The position numbers and the translations under genes were made by a program. Shown piece after piece: positions 34,328 to 46,091 of a stretch of 64,000 nt of DNA. Source of the DNA: Maratus speciosus (lineage: Eukaryota; Arthropoda; Arachnida; Araneae; Salticidae); NCBI GenBank assembly GCA_963932465.1, contig OZ010786.1, forward strand, positions 442,420,619 to 442,484,618, written 5' to 3'. The notes beneath the pieces were generated by a model that had not been told where the DNA came from, searched no databases, and saw only the letters and a program-made list of their open reading frames with translations. Position 1 is the first letter of the stretch; every line of letters begins with the position of its first letter.

Positions 34328-34530
34328 CCCATTCGCTGCCAAAACTAAGAATTTTCAAATTTTTTGTTGAAGGTCATTTGCCAGCACAAATTCAGAAAGA
34401 TAAATTTCGCTTTACTAATACAGCGAAATTTCTGCCAATAAATGAGGCATTTTTTTAATTCTAAAATAGTGGTGACAAAGTAATCAATAAATTAAAGCCA
34501 CGAGTATACTCGTGAATGACAGCGAATGGG
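34328..34530. mobile_element. TTAA-flanked piggyBac-like MITE, copy 8 (best preserved)
   Basis: TTAA at 34324-34327 and 34531-34534 encloses 203 bp with perfect 11-bp TIRs, CCCATTCGCTG and CAGCGAATGGG. A perfect palindrome ACGAGTATACTCGT lies just inside the right end. The centre has a hairpin AAATTTCGCT ... AGCGAAATTT. This copy best defines the family. Confidence 0.85.
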
Positions 34531-34739
34531 TTAATTAATTTTAACTCTTCAGTATGCGCTCAGCTTTTTACATCATAAGTGAATCTTTTTCACTGGTAAA
34601 TATCAATGTAACTTGAATGTATTATTAGTTGCAGTTATAGAGATTGGCCTTATATTTTTTATCCATGCTTTTTTTTTAAATTAAGAAATTAAATAAGGAT
34701 ATACCTAAATTCTTAAAGTTACTCGAAATACTTCTATCA

Positions 34740-35295
34740 TATATACACAGTCAAGACAAGATTCCAAGGACTGGTAAAAAGCTCCATTTTAGACAGGCTT
34801 CCATGTAAAGAAGTGTAATTAATTATACTTCTAAGATACACTACCTCAATAAGATCTATTGTTCGTTTCGCAGGGATTCTGAAACTCTTCCGTTTGAGAC
34901 AGGATTCCGTTATAGAAAGATTCCGCTTTCACAGGTTTCACTATGCTTCACTAAAGAAGGATGAAAATCCCCTTTCAGACAGGTTTTCAGCAAATTTAAT
35001 TGTATCGCAATTCATATTAAGACCATGTAACGCTTACGTTAAAGACAGGATTCTGTTATAGACAATTACTATTTTGACAAGTTTTATTCTATTCATATGA
35101 TATAAATAAGTATATTTATATAAATACACAAAACTTTGAAAATGGAACCTGCCTATAACGGAGTGCTGTCTTAAACATAAATGTTCCATAGTGCTACGAA
35201 AAAGAATACTATACAAATACACCAAATAACACGGAAACCTGTGTAAAACGGAATTTTCCACCAATATTTACAATTTCATCTTGACAGGTTTTACT
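34740..35295. repeat. Decayed pogo/Tigger-type MITE (GTAAAACCTGTC end)
   Basis: Several blocks of the type ACAGGATTCTGTTATAGA, AAACCTGTGTAAAACGGAA and GACAGGTTTTACTATA occur in both orientations. A related end (CCGTTTTAACAGGTTTTACTAG) is at 44590-44611. Exact ends are unclear. Confidence 0.4.
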
Positions 35296-35299
35296 ATAT

Positions 35300-36489
35300 A
35301 TATATAACATGAAGGGAAAATTCTGGACCCTCCCCCCCCCCGAAACGAAATCCTGGCTACGCCACTGCATGTCGTCTCGGTTTTTTTAAGCCATTAAAGA
35401 TGAAAAATGCCGTATGGCCACAAAAAAGCGCCGGCTGACTAGAACAAAGAGAGCGCGAGTAGAATAATTCTTCTATCTGGATCTTTATTTAGCATAATCA
35501 AATGGGGGAAGCCAGGATATCTACACTTGACATATATATATATACATGCATAATATTCTTTTGAATGAATAACATATAGATATCAAGAAAAGCCAAATGT
35601 GTTTTCTAAATTTCCAAATTTCTTCATTGTGATATATTTATAAAATTTCTTAATTTAAAATGAAATTTTACGTAAAAGTGATTCACTATACATTACTATT
35701 TTGAGATTTTAAGTTTTTTTTTTTTTTGTATTTTCATTTTTTTTTTTTTTTTGTCATATTAAAACATGTAGGCTGCTTTAATTCTAAGTATATAAGTCAA
35801 ATAAATAACAAAGAAATATTTGAAATACAGAATTACATTTAAATACGAAAAGAATATTTTATGACAATAGAAATTTTTAAATTTTGATTTATGTTTATTG
35901 TGCTCGTAGTTTTTGAATGTAATAAGCATATAAAAGTCTTAAATATATTAAAAAGGATTTGTAATTGTTGCAAACCACTTCACCGTCGACAGGTATGGGG
36001 AAAAAGTGCTTTTATCCCCGAGTTATCTCGGGGCAAACGGTGAAGTGGTTCAAAATTAAAAATATTTTTAAACTTGTCATTCGACACCGGTAGAAATAGC
36101 GGTAATATTATTGTTACATGTAAAAAGATTAATGCAAACTTTTAAATAGTTTTTCAAAAAATAGTAAATTAAAATAATTATTAAAATAAAATAGAGTTCT
36201 AGTCTGTTCCGGTGCAGAATTTAAAAAATAATATGTCTTTATCACAATTCCATGTTAAGAACCCCCTTTTTAAAAAATATGTAAAATGCAATACATTTAA
36301 AATTGATGCGCCGTTAAATAATAGGATAAAATAAAGATTTGTAAAAATATTTGCAGATTTTTTCATTATTAATCATATAGTGTGCAAATTATATACAATT
36401 GATTACGTACATTTTGGCATGGGCATTTGCATATGAAAATTAAAGTTCGACTTATAAATATTTTTAAATTGTCTGGACTTTATATTTAT
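35300..36489. other. Intergenic with one hairpin unit
   Basis: 35325-35375 has a C run and CTGGCTACGCCACTG, a fragment of a hAT-like end of the kind seen at 41370-44695. At 35979-36053 a short TTAA-MITE-like unit has ends CCACTTCACCGT / ACGGTGAAGTGG and an internal hairpin CCCCGAGTTATCTCGGGG. Nothing else recognised. Confidence 0.45.
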
Positions 36490-37640
36490 GATAGAGTAAA
36501 ATATGAGGAGCTTCTATAAAGAAACCACCGAACTCTCCCTTCCCCCACTCCTGAAAACGATTACTTCTACCATATAAAATTTGCATGGGGTGCTACAATT
36601 TGATTGCGAGTTATAAGTGTTTGCGGTTTTCGGGCCCTTATATTCGGTTATACTAAAATTTCAAGGGTTCAGCTAAAAAATCTTATAATGTACCTCCTTT
36701 TTCAAAGATTACATTTACCGTACAAAATATGAGTGTGATTACGATAATTACAGAGAGAGTTATAAATGTTTTAATTTATCAGGACCTTATACTTAAGATA
36801 CACTAAAATATATAAAAAGTCAACAGAGCCCACCCCCCCCCCCTGCCTTATAAAACGATTATGATTATCATAGGAAATTTGTGTGGGCTGCGACAATTTT
36901 GATCTGTGTTATAAGTGTTAGCGTTTTCGAGTCCTTATATTCGAGTTATACTAAAATTTAGGGAGTTCAGTTAAAAAATTTGATAATGTCCCTCCTTTTA
37001 TAAAGATTACGTTTACCATACAAAATATGAGTGTTTTGCGATAATTATAGATCGAGTTATAAATGTCTTAATTTATCAGACCCTTATACTTATGATACAC
37101 TAAAATATAGAAAATGCCAATCCCTCCCCCCCCCCTTGTTTTTTAAAATGATTACCATACGAAATTTGTGTGTGTTTACTAAAATTTTAAGGCCTTTATT
37201 TAAAAAACTCTACAATGTCCCCTATAAAATTGTCACCTATTTCAAGTGCACAAAATTCAGCTTGCTGGAGAAGGGACCGAAATATCTCGGGACCGAAATG
37301 TCTTGGGACTGGATTGTCTCGGGACCGAAATGTCTTGGGACCGAAATGTCTCGGGACCGAAATGTCTTGGGACCGAATTGTCTCGGGACCGAAATGTCTC
37401 GGGACCGAAATGTCTTGGGACCGAAATGTCTCGGGACCGAAATGTCTTGGGACCGAAATGTCTCGGGACCGAAATGTCTTGGGACCGAATTGTCTCGGGA
37501 CCGAAATGTCTCGGGACCGAAATGTCTTGGGACCGAATTGTCTCGGGACCGAAATGTCACGGGACCGAAATGTCTTGGGACCGAAACGGCGGGACCGAAA
37601 TGGCGGGACCGAAGTGTCGGGACCGAAACGTCCTGCTTCC
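36490..37640 (+). repeat. Compound repeat: ~150-bp monomers plus 16-bp minisatellite (right copy)
   Basis: 36490-37200 holds at least four monomers of ~150 bp in an alternating A-B order (A-type GAGTTATAAGTGTT near 36608 and 36910; B-type GAGTTATAAATG near 36758 and 37055), a higher-order period of about 300 bp. C runs mark the junctions. Then 37268-37634 has about 23 copies of the 16-bp unit GGGACCGAAATGTCTC/T. It is the inverted counterpart of 30646-31185. Confidence 0.8.
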
Positions 37641-38468
37641 TAGCTCACACTCTCTCTATATATCTTATTCAAATTTTCAGTCGTTAATGAAATACTTATT
37701 ATTTATCCAATCAAGCTCAAATAATTTTTTAAAACTTGTAGTGGATGACACTGTGTGTTAATCCAGTTATTTCAAATAATAATTCATTAATTAAATTTAA
37801 TTAATTAATTTTCAATAATCGAGAGAGCTCCCTTCTTGATCAAGGTATTTTAAGACCGAGAGAGCTCTCTTCTTGATCAAGCCATTTTAAGCGCCACTCA
37901 AAAGGAAATAATGGCACAAAAAAATTCTCTTATTGACCTAAGTAGGAATTAACTTAAAAAATATTTTTTTTATATTACTTGTTTATATTACTTACCTATT
38001 TTTTTTATTTACTTGTATTGATGACTTTTAAGTTGTGTTTAACTGCTAGTTGCTATCTATAAACACTGTTTTGACGAGGTCTATAGATGTCTATGACGGT
38101 TAGAGTTGCAGAAAAGCTAGAGATCCACAATACATACACAACTTCCAGGCTGTATAATATTTTAACGGAGCTTCTGACTGTAAAATAGTCAATGAAACAT
38201 CGTCTTCATTTTGAAAGACCTATCCAATGATATGCCACTCAATGGGGTGCGTATTTTTCTTTCGTTTCTACCGCCATTTTGTATTTTACGGCCGCCATTT
38301 TGAATTTTTAAAAATAAAACCTAGCCTATAACCATCGGGCCGTTAAGACGAATTGATAGAGACCTCATTCATTAAAATCCATCCAGCCGTTGGGATGTTT
38401 CGATGGTATAAAGAAATCCACATACACAGATACGCGTGAAACACATAACCTCTTTTTTCAGTCGGGTA
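37641..38468 (+). repeat. Flank of the compound repeat and a TE 3' end
   Basis: Two direct copies of a ~48-bp block (GAGAGAGCTC ... TTCTTGATCAAG) lie at 37818-37890. Then a segment with CCGCCATTTTG repeats (38270-38310) and AAACACATAACCTC leads to TTCAGTCGGGTAAAA at 38457-38471, a layout I associate with 3' ends of widespread arthropod retroelements (class uncertain). The complement AACCCGACTG occurs at 30552, in opposite orientation. Confidence 0.4.
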
Positions 38469-38976
38469 AAAAGATCGATTTATAATATTTTCAAACCAAA
38501 AAAATGAAGAAAAAAACCTTTAAAATAATTAAATCATCATGTTGAAAAATACTTTATAGTGAAAATTACGTCATATTTAAAACGATATTACAGGGTCAAC
38601 CAGTCGGGGAGGCCTACCAAAAAACGATATTACAGCGGAAAGCATACAGCGGAATACATCGGAAGGATATTACAGAAGAAAAGTTTTTTTCTAGACGCCA
38701 TAACGATGTCAACACTTAAGAAGAAAGAGGCGATATATTCCATTTTGATAGCTCTTGTAAAATAAAAAAAAACAAGTTTTATCTCTTGCATAACTTGAAT
38801 ACTAATAAATTCATTACGCATTCATTATTATAAATATTCATTTTTAGAGCTCATTATCCTCAGCAGATTCTCCAATACATCAAAACATTGCGGAATCAGA
38901 ACCAGGTGTCTAATGTCATTATGTTATAAGCATACCTGCAAAACTTCTTATTCTTACAAGATTTTATTTCTCAGAT

Positions 38977-39007
<31 letters not shown>
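38469..39007. other. Intergenic, short repeats and an A run
   Basis: AACGATATTACAG-type blocks recur three or four times at 38580-38680. An A run of ~29 (38979-39007) abuts the AGGTGCG element copy 4. Confidence 0.4.
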
Positions 39008-39010
<3 letters not shown>

Positions 39011-39411
39011 GGAAATTGCCCGTCAAACGTGGCAAATGATGTGCGTTCGTACTAAAACTAGTTTTATAAATGTGTTTTGCACCGCATATTGTACTGAATG
39101 TATATTTTAGTGCACTTCTTAAGTGCATATTAATTTCATTCTGTTCGAGAGACTGTAACATCATTAAAATGCAATTGCAATAACTTTTTCCAATGGCCGT
39201 AATGTAACGGAAAATTTTTGACTGTGCTTGAAATTAAACTATAAATCCGATTTTCATAATATTTGAAATGACTCGACAAAATTTTGCAACAATTATATAT
39301 TTAAAATTTCAGACCATTCGGTTGGGTAGTTTTTGCTCCGTTATATGCGGACAGACGGACCGAACGACAACTATAGGTGCTACGTAATTACATAATTACG
39401 AACGCACCTAA
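39008..39411 (-). mobile_element. AGGTGCGTTCG element, copy 4 (minus orientation)
   Basis: Reverse-oriented full copy: GTTGGAAATTGCCCGTCAAA ... GTGCGTTCGTACT at the left, AATTACGAACGCACCT at the right. It abuts the A run at 38979-39007, so the element's tail side reads into poly-T in its own orientation. Confidence 0.7.
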
Positions 39412-40150
39412 AAAACTGTTTCTTGAACCTGAAATTTTACATTATACTTAAACTAAAATAATTTCCACCTAAGATTACATATTACTTAAAAAAACACTTT
39501 TGTTTTCACATATTTTCTCAATTTGATGTTATAAATAATAATTTATGATTAAAAAAAAGTTTAGATATAGATTATTTAAGCAGGAATAATACTCGTATTA
39601 AAGTGCAAAACGTACAAAGCCCTGCAATTTCATACCGAATCACAGGCATTTTCAACTTTGTTTGAATTAACACATTTGCATCCGAAGAATGCATTTCTGA
39701 AATTTCTTTTTTTATTCAGAAAATTAGAAATCTACATATAATGGTTTTACGTTAAAAATATTTCCAATGGAAAACCAATATTTTCTAAGAATGGCTTTAT
39801 ATTAGAAATAGTTTTAACGTAGTGCAACGCTTACAGAAACATTGGCTTTAAAACGGAAATATTTCACGTTAAATTCCAATATTGTCACTACATTGAAAAT
39901 AGTTTTATTAATACTCCTATATTGATTAAATGTTGGTTTTAAATTGGAAATCTTCTAATAAAAAAATAAAATTTATGGAACCACCTATATGTACGAATGT
40001 CTATTAACATATCTCTAATGGTGTCAAAAGACTCCTTTTAAGGGGTCTTGTATTTTTTAAACGCAACGAAAATTAATAAAAACATTCTAAGCTTGATTTA
40101 GTGTATCTCCAAAATCTTTTTATGTATAAACATGAAATTTTGATTATTAA
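39412..40150. other. Intergenic, nothing recognised
   Basis: Loose repetition of TGGAAAT / ATTGGAAAT phrases between 39740 and 39960; no coding signal. Confidence 0.35.
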
Positions 40151-40154
40151 TTAA

Positions 40155-40284
40155 TCCTTTATCTACTGACGGTACTTATAAGTAGGTAGCTCTTTCGTAT
40201 TTGCAAATAAATTTGTTCGCCAATTCCGGTGTGATTCATTCATTTCAAAATCTTAGCAATGGAATTGCTTTGCCCCTGAAAGGG
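40155..40284. mobile_element. TTAA-flanked piggyBac-like MITE, copy 9 (130 bp, short)
   Basis: TTAA at 40151-40154 and 40285-40288. The left end TCCTTTATCTACTGACGG and near-palindrome GGTACTTATAAGTAGG match the start at 27647; the right end is CTGAAAGGG. Only the right half of the inverted core (AATTCCGGTGTG) remains, so an internal deletion is likely. Confidence 0.6.
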
Positions 40285-40490
40285 TTAAAAAAGTCAACAG
40301 GGGGGGGAGGGGGGAGGGAATATGTGTAAATATTTTGAAAAAATTGTGATCTTAGTCTGTTTTCCTGACTATTGTCGTTTCTTCGTAGCCAAGTCTCGCC
40401 ATCTTGGCCAGCATCATTATATCGATCTCGATAGTTTCATTTGTTGCTTAGCGAAGAAAATAAATCCAGGAAAAAATAAGAAAATAGTAA

Positions 40491-40660
40491 CAGTGGTGGA
40501 AAATTGGCGCAGAGGAGGAGCCTATTGACACCAATAATATTTTATAGTATTATTCCCTTTAATAAAAACTCAGAAATTCTGTCATTAGATAAGTCAAAAA
40601 ATACTCCTAAAATTTAGTGATGTCAAGAGGCTCCTCCTCTGCGCCAATTTTCCACTACTG
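40491..40660. mobile_element. CAGTGGTGGAAAATTGGCGC MITE (170 bp)
   Basis: TIRs of ~40 bp: CAGTGGTGGAAAATTGGCGC ... on the left and the near-perfect complement ending CCACTACTG on the right. A 6-bp direct repeat TAGTAA flanks it (40485-40490, 40661-40666). A decayed relative of one end lies at 55835-55875. Confidence 0.75.
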
Positions 40661-40666
40661 TAGTAA

Positions 40667-41087
40667 GTGTATAGTAATGTAAAGTCACTTTCAAATGAAC
40701 AAAATATTTAATGCATATTTAATTTGGTTCCTTTGGATAATTTGGATAATTAAATGGATCCAAATTACTTTGAAATAGCAAAGAAAATAAGAAAATGACA
40801 AATTTTTCAAGTAATTTGTACATTTAATTTTTATGAAGGAAAATGTAAACGAAAAAGTTTTTTTTTTTTTTTTCATTAGTGTAAGCTTTATTTTCAAGTC
40901 GTACGAAATAGATTGTCACTAAATGCTAAACCTATTTAGATGCAATTTTTCCTTTCTATGCGTGTGTGTTGTTCAGGAGGTTATATATTTTCTATAACAC
41001 CAGAGAGTAAACAGTGGAGCAGCAGGTGGTCGATTACCACCACTATGTTTTAACAGTAATTCTTCGCCTATATCAGAAATTCTATCC
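40667..41087. other. Intergenic, nothing recognised
   Basis: T run at 40858-40873; no other structure seen. Confidence 0.4.
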
Positions 41088-41091
41088 TTAA

Positions 41092-41286
41092 CCCCTTCGG
41101 GACCATGGGTGCTTATATGTATCTTCAAAAGGTACTTACAATATTTGGTTTTGATACCACTAAAAAAGAAAAGTAAATTTTTACTTATTTAATTAAAGCA
41201 TTTTCTGGTTTGATAAACTAAATTTAATTATTTGACAAAAAGTGGTGTCAACCGAACAAAATTCATGTAAAAGAGTCCCGAACGGG
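41092..41286. mobile_element. TTAA-flanked piggyBac-like MITE, copy 10
   Basis: TTAA (41088-41091) then CCCCTTCGGGAC; the right end GTCCCGAACGGG is followed by TTAT, a one-base change from TTAA. ATACCACTAAAA and AAAGTGGTGTCAA form the core. A further family-like left end (TTAACCCTTAAATGCGCG) starts near 41313. Confidence 0.65.
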
Positions 41287-41369
41287 TTATATAGGACGAT
41301 GAATACTATTTTAACCCTTAAATGCGCGATTTTTAATTTTGTTTAGAAAAAATTATATATGACTCTCTG

Positions 41370-44300
41370 CATAGTCGTAACCAGGGGGGGGTGCCCGGGC
41401 ACCCCCCCACCCCCCACCGCGCTTGCGCAGGCTCAAGCACAATTATTTTAAAAAATTGAAATCTACAAAAGAAAAAAGAAGTGAAAGCAGAGTTCAATTA
41501 GTTTAGTTCAGAAAACTAACAGCCTAAGTTTTGAAATGTGATAAAAAAAGAAACACACGTTCTTTCTTTCTTTTCTTTTCTTTTTTCTTTAAGAAAATTA
41601 TGTTGTTTGTCCTTTTTAAAACTAGAATATTTATAAGAAACTGTATTAGTCATAGTAAGTCAAAAAGGTGGCTTTATAATCCCACTTTGACGTCTTTTGC
41701 TTATGGGAGATTTTTTTTAACGCCGTTCTTTCTATTGCACGTTTCTGCAATTTCATGAGAAATTAACACAAGTTCTTGACGAGGATGGAAACTATTTGTC
41801 TCTTTGCTTTCGTAGTTTAATGTCTAGAAAGTAGGAAAAAAATTGAAAGGGAATTCAGATGTAAAACGATAATTCCAAAATGCAATTTGCCGGGGGAAAG
41901 GGGGGTACACAGACCCTGCCTCCTTTGAAAATGAAAAATAATAGCACAGAAAATTCAAATTAATCTGGAGGTTGGTTGGTTGGTTGAATTTGCTGGCTAT
42001 TTTTTGGTATTCGTAAAAGGAATATGGTTGCAGTCTTTCAAGTCAATATAATAATTTTTTCCTCTGGAAATTTTTATACGATTTTTAGAGTTTCTTCTCG
42101 TTTCGCGGCGTTCTTTTGAAAGCAGGAAAAACAACCCGGTTTCAATCTTTTAGCCCAGTGCAGTAAATTTTGACCAAATTCGCAATTTTATTCTGCGATC
42201 ATTTCATTATATTTACATTTAATCGTTTGACGAAATTCACGTCTTTCTAATTCGTGTTCTTTACCGCGATCCTTTTGCGGAATTCGCATTTTATGCTGCG
42301 ATATTTTGATGAAATTGGCATTTCTTCAGCACGTTCCTTCGACGAAATTCGCGCTTTCTTTCCAAGATCTTTTGACGAAATTCGCTTTTCCTTTCCGCAA
42401 TCTGTTGACGAAATTCGCTCTTTCTTTCTGCGATCCTTTGACGAAATTCTCGTTTTTACTTCGATCCTTTGACGAAATTCTCGTTTTTATTTCGATCCTT
42501 TGACGAAATTCTCGTTTTTACTTCGATCCTTTGATAAAATTTATTTTCTGTTGCGATCGATTGACGAAACTGATTTTTTTACATTTGTCGAAATTCGCGA
42601 TAGTTTTGCGCGACCGATCAGGAAATTCTCGATATCTTTCCGTACCAATTAACAAAATTCTCTACTCTTTTCCGCGACATTTTGACGAAATTTGCAAAAC
42701 GTTTTTGTCAATCATTTATCGAAATTCGTATTTTTTTTGCGCAATCTCTTGATGAAATTGGTGATTACTTTCTGCACTGTTTTATCGAAATTCTCGATAT
42801 TTTTGTACGATCGTTTGAAGAAATTCTTACATTTTTCTGGGACCGATTCACGAATTGATTTTGAGAAATTCCATAAAAGAAATAAAAATTGCGGACTTAT
42901 TTGGAAGGGGGGAAATATAGCACAGCATTTTTTATTATGCGGGATTTCGATTTTCTGTGCACAAATCGCGCGATACCGCACGTTATATCAAACCCTGTCG
43001 CTCAAAGAAAACTTCCTTACTGGAGGAGTTTTGTTGGTTTTTTTTTTTTAACGAACATAGAATTAAACAAATCTAGGATTGGGGGGGGGGGGGGATCTGC
43101 CTTCGGCAACGTATTCCCGAGCAAGCTACGACCTCTACCCCTTCTGTCTCGAAACAAGCGAATCTTGAATTATTGAGTTTTTTATTTAGAGCAAAATTAG
43201 ATTTTCAGCTTTCTTATAAAAACTGATTTGACGTTATTCCAATTCGAATTTAATTACGGCAATTGCAAAACTTACCGAAGAGTTTTTGCTGTTTCAAAAA
43301 AAGTAAAAAAAAATCGCAGTTCGGAAAAGATTAGAAAACCACAGGGAACGAAATTAGCAAAATGGGTAAAAGATTTGAACAGAATTCCTTTTAAGAACGT
43401 CAAAAAAATATAAAAAATCACCTCGAAATGCGAAGAAAAACCTCTAAAAATAACAGTAAAAAATTGTTAAAAACTGAAAAATCGTTGTAAGAATCTCGAA
43501 AACACTTTATTGAAAAGAAGACAAAGTTTATTGGATAAAATATTGAAATCGGATTATTTTTTACTAATTTGAAAACAATTGCCGCAAAATATGAAAAAAA
43601 TAACATAAGAAATTAATTGAAAAATTCCAGAAATTGTATTCGATATGCATGAGTTCAGGCCTCAGGTCTTGTCAAATCTGACGGCTGTGCGGGCTGCATT
43701 GTTTTTTCAGAGTTCAGCGCGCGCGCGTACACACACAAAGACACAAACAAGCACCTATCTTTATTATTACAGTCGCATCATGATAGTATAGTTTTATCAT
43801 CTTGATAAAATTTAGTGTATATTATTACGACTTGCTTTACCTAATATATCGACACATTGTGAGGTAAAAACATGAATTATCGTAATTTCCGCCTATAATT
43901 CGCGGAAACAATTATGTTCGGAATCCCAGAAATCTTGTTTCATAAAACATAACTTGTTAAATCGCGATAAATATGTAACTTCAATATTGAAATAAAATTT
44001 CTGGGTCGAAACATGATTGTTTGATCTGCGGATCAAACAATCCGGAAGTTACGGTATTAATGAATATTATGATTATTTATAATATTATAATAATTATTTA
44101 TATAGACTTTCCTACAAAGTTTCTTGGGTCCCTCCGGTTATCCCTAAGAAGTCATGAAGTCAAAAAAACTTTCGTGCGTATGTACTGGTGTACCTCATGT
44201 ATTATCTGAGAATTATCATCCGGCAAAATTTCATCTACAAGATTTTGACTGGGAAAATTTTAGATCTCATGCAGTGTTCCTATGCCTATAGAAGTTTATA

Positions 44301-44695
44301 GCATGATTAAAGGCCTTTTTAAATCTTTATAAGAAGTTAGGGTGCCAAAAGGTTTTACACTTGTGACCACACTTATTCACTGTCTTATGTCACTGCTGCA
44401 AGGACAATTACATATCTTTTTTTTTTTTTTTACTATTAAATTTAGTTTTGATGTTTTGAACCCCTTCTAATCCCTCCTCATGCAAACAAAAATCGCGTTT
44501 AAGCCCCTTTTAAAAGAAATATCACGCAATTATATCTTCTATGTTGAAAACCTGTCTAAAAAGGAAATTCTACCGGTTTCATGGGGTTCCGTTTTAACAG
44601 GTTTTACTAGATAACATATTGTTTGTATCCAACATGTTCAGGTTAAAAAGTCTGGGCACCCCCCCCCCTCCTCCAAAAGGCTGGTTACCCCTATG
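41370..44695. mobile_element. hAT-like non-autonomous element, 3.3 kb
   Basis: The ends are CATAGTCGTAACCAGG... and the complement ...CTGGTTACCCCTATG, each next to a G/C run and GTGCCC/GGGCAC. Flanks show a 7-bp direct repeat CTCTCTG (41363-41369 and 44696-44702), close to the 8 bp usual for hAT elements. No transposase is recognisable inside. The interior contains a truncated SINE tail (41968-42015) and a decayed ~36-bp tandem array (42170-42880). Confidence 0.65.
42170..42880. repeat. Decayed ~36-bp tandem array inside the hAT-like element
   Basis: About 17 units of the form TTTGACGAAATTCGC + CTTTCTTTCYGCGATC. Near-identical units at 42430-42530 suggest recent local expansion, while the flanks are diverged. 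ORFs across it (for example 42254-42472) translate to repeated FDEIR and are by-products of the array. Confidence 0.8.
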
Positions 44696-44702
44696 CTCTC
44701 TG

Positions 44703-44930
44703 AGAGGTTTATTACACAGAAAAAATAAGGAAAAAAAAATCAGAGATACATTTTTCATACAATACGTCAATCTTTACTTGTGTTGCACATCTGCAATACA
44801 AGTGAAAACTACTGTCGTGTGGCTGTTTACCGTAAAATAATGCAAATTAGTAAATACTTTAATAAGTATGTCTCCAAATACCTTATTTTATATAATTATT
44901 TATTTTATAAAACTTAACATTTAACCCTTT
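44703..44930. other. Short intergenic spacer
   Basis: No feature seen between the hAT-like element and the 10.9-kb nested block. Confidence 0.4.
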
Positions 44931-45111
44931 AATTCCCATGATAGAATACGTTCTAGAAATTACGTAGTTCAGAGAATCTGACTTTACACCAGAAAGTTTC
45001 AATGGTTAATTTTACTTTATTTAAATGGGGAGCGGTTGTTGCAGCAGATGGGAGCCACAAAATAGGCGCATGTGCATTTGAGCTCAGCTTTGTCGTCTAC
45101 TCGAAAACATA

Positions 45112-46091
45112 GCTGATGTTACAAGTTGCTAGTATCTCGCTATGTTCTATGCTGTAGACGGCTGTCTCTGTTTACACATCAGTGTTTAGATCTGATAAAA
45201 TTTTGAAAGTATTTATTTTAAATACTATTGATAGGTGCTCTTAAATCCTTGATCGCTGATTACATCGTGTACGGAGAAGTTTCTAGCGCAGTAATTCATT
45301 ATTTTACTGCAAATCAGTTGATCAGTTTAAGCGTAACTGTTGTTGTATTATTGGAGAAAATAATGTGAGTTCATATATAATTGTATTTCTCTTTTTATTT
45401 TATATGTATGTTTAAAATGTGTTTTTGTAAGCACTTATAATTGAAGCTTGATGTATATATATTTTTTATTAATGCAGTACTGTGTTATCAGCACAGTGGT
45501 GGTATCTAGAAAAAAGTGTAAAAAAAAGTTTAGTATTGTTCTCGGTTTATAATCGGTAAGTGTAAGCCTGCTTTATATATTATGGAGAATAGTACACATT
45601 TTCTGAGATATTATAAAAGTGAATCAAAGACTTACTAATATCTTACATCCCCCCCGCTTTTTAAAAATTTAAATACTCTTTTTCAAGTATCTCATTTTTG
45701 AGAATACTTTCTCTTTCCAGCTGTAGGTTGTGAAGTGATCTTTCTGTGAGAGTAGCTCTCAATGTTTATATAAAACAAAAGTATTTTTTTTAAACAGCAA
45801 AATTAAATATACTATTCAGTTTAATAAATGTATGTACATTTGTTTTAAACAATGAAAATGACAGTACTCATTATAGTACTGGTTATTTAATTGTAGTACA
45901 CATTTGATTAACTTCATTTTAATTTAGCAATTATAGATTGCTCTGTTTACTTTTATAATTTCTTGAATATAACACTTTCAGATACTGGTATAAATAAAAA
46001 TATTTACTGAAAAACAGAGCATTTTAATACTGTTATTATGCAAACATGTACAATTAAAATAACTTTCCAAATTCCAAATAAACTTCAAATA
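45112..46091. other. MULE interior, no gene recognised
   Basis: Non-coding AT-rich interior between the left TIR and an orphan ORF. Confidence 0.4.

Noticed and set aside
37031..37761. ORFs of 107-218 codons on both strands over the second minisatellite
   Set aside because: Same 16-bp unit; openness on both strands and in three frames shows it is a repeat artefact.
42254..42752. ORFs with repeated FDEIR motif
   Set aside because: The ~36-bp repeat unit (12 codons) produces a periodic peptide; frames shift along the array and there is no start or promoter context.
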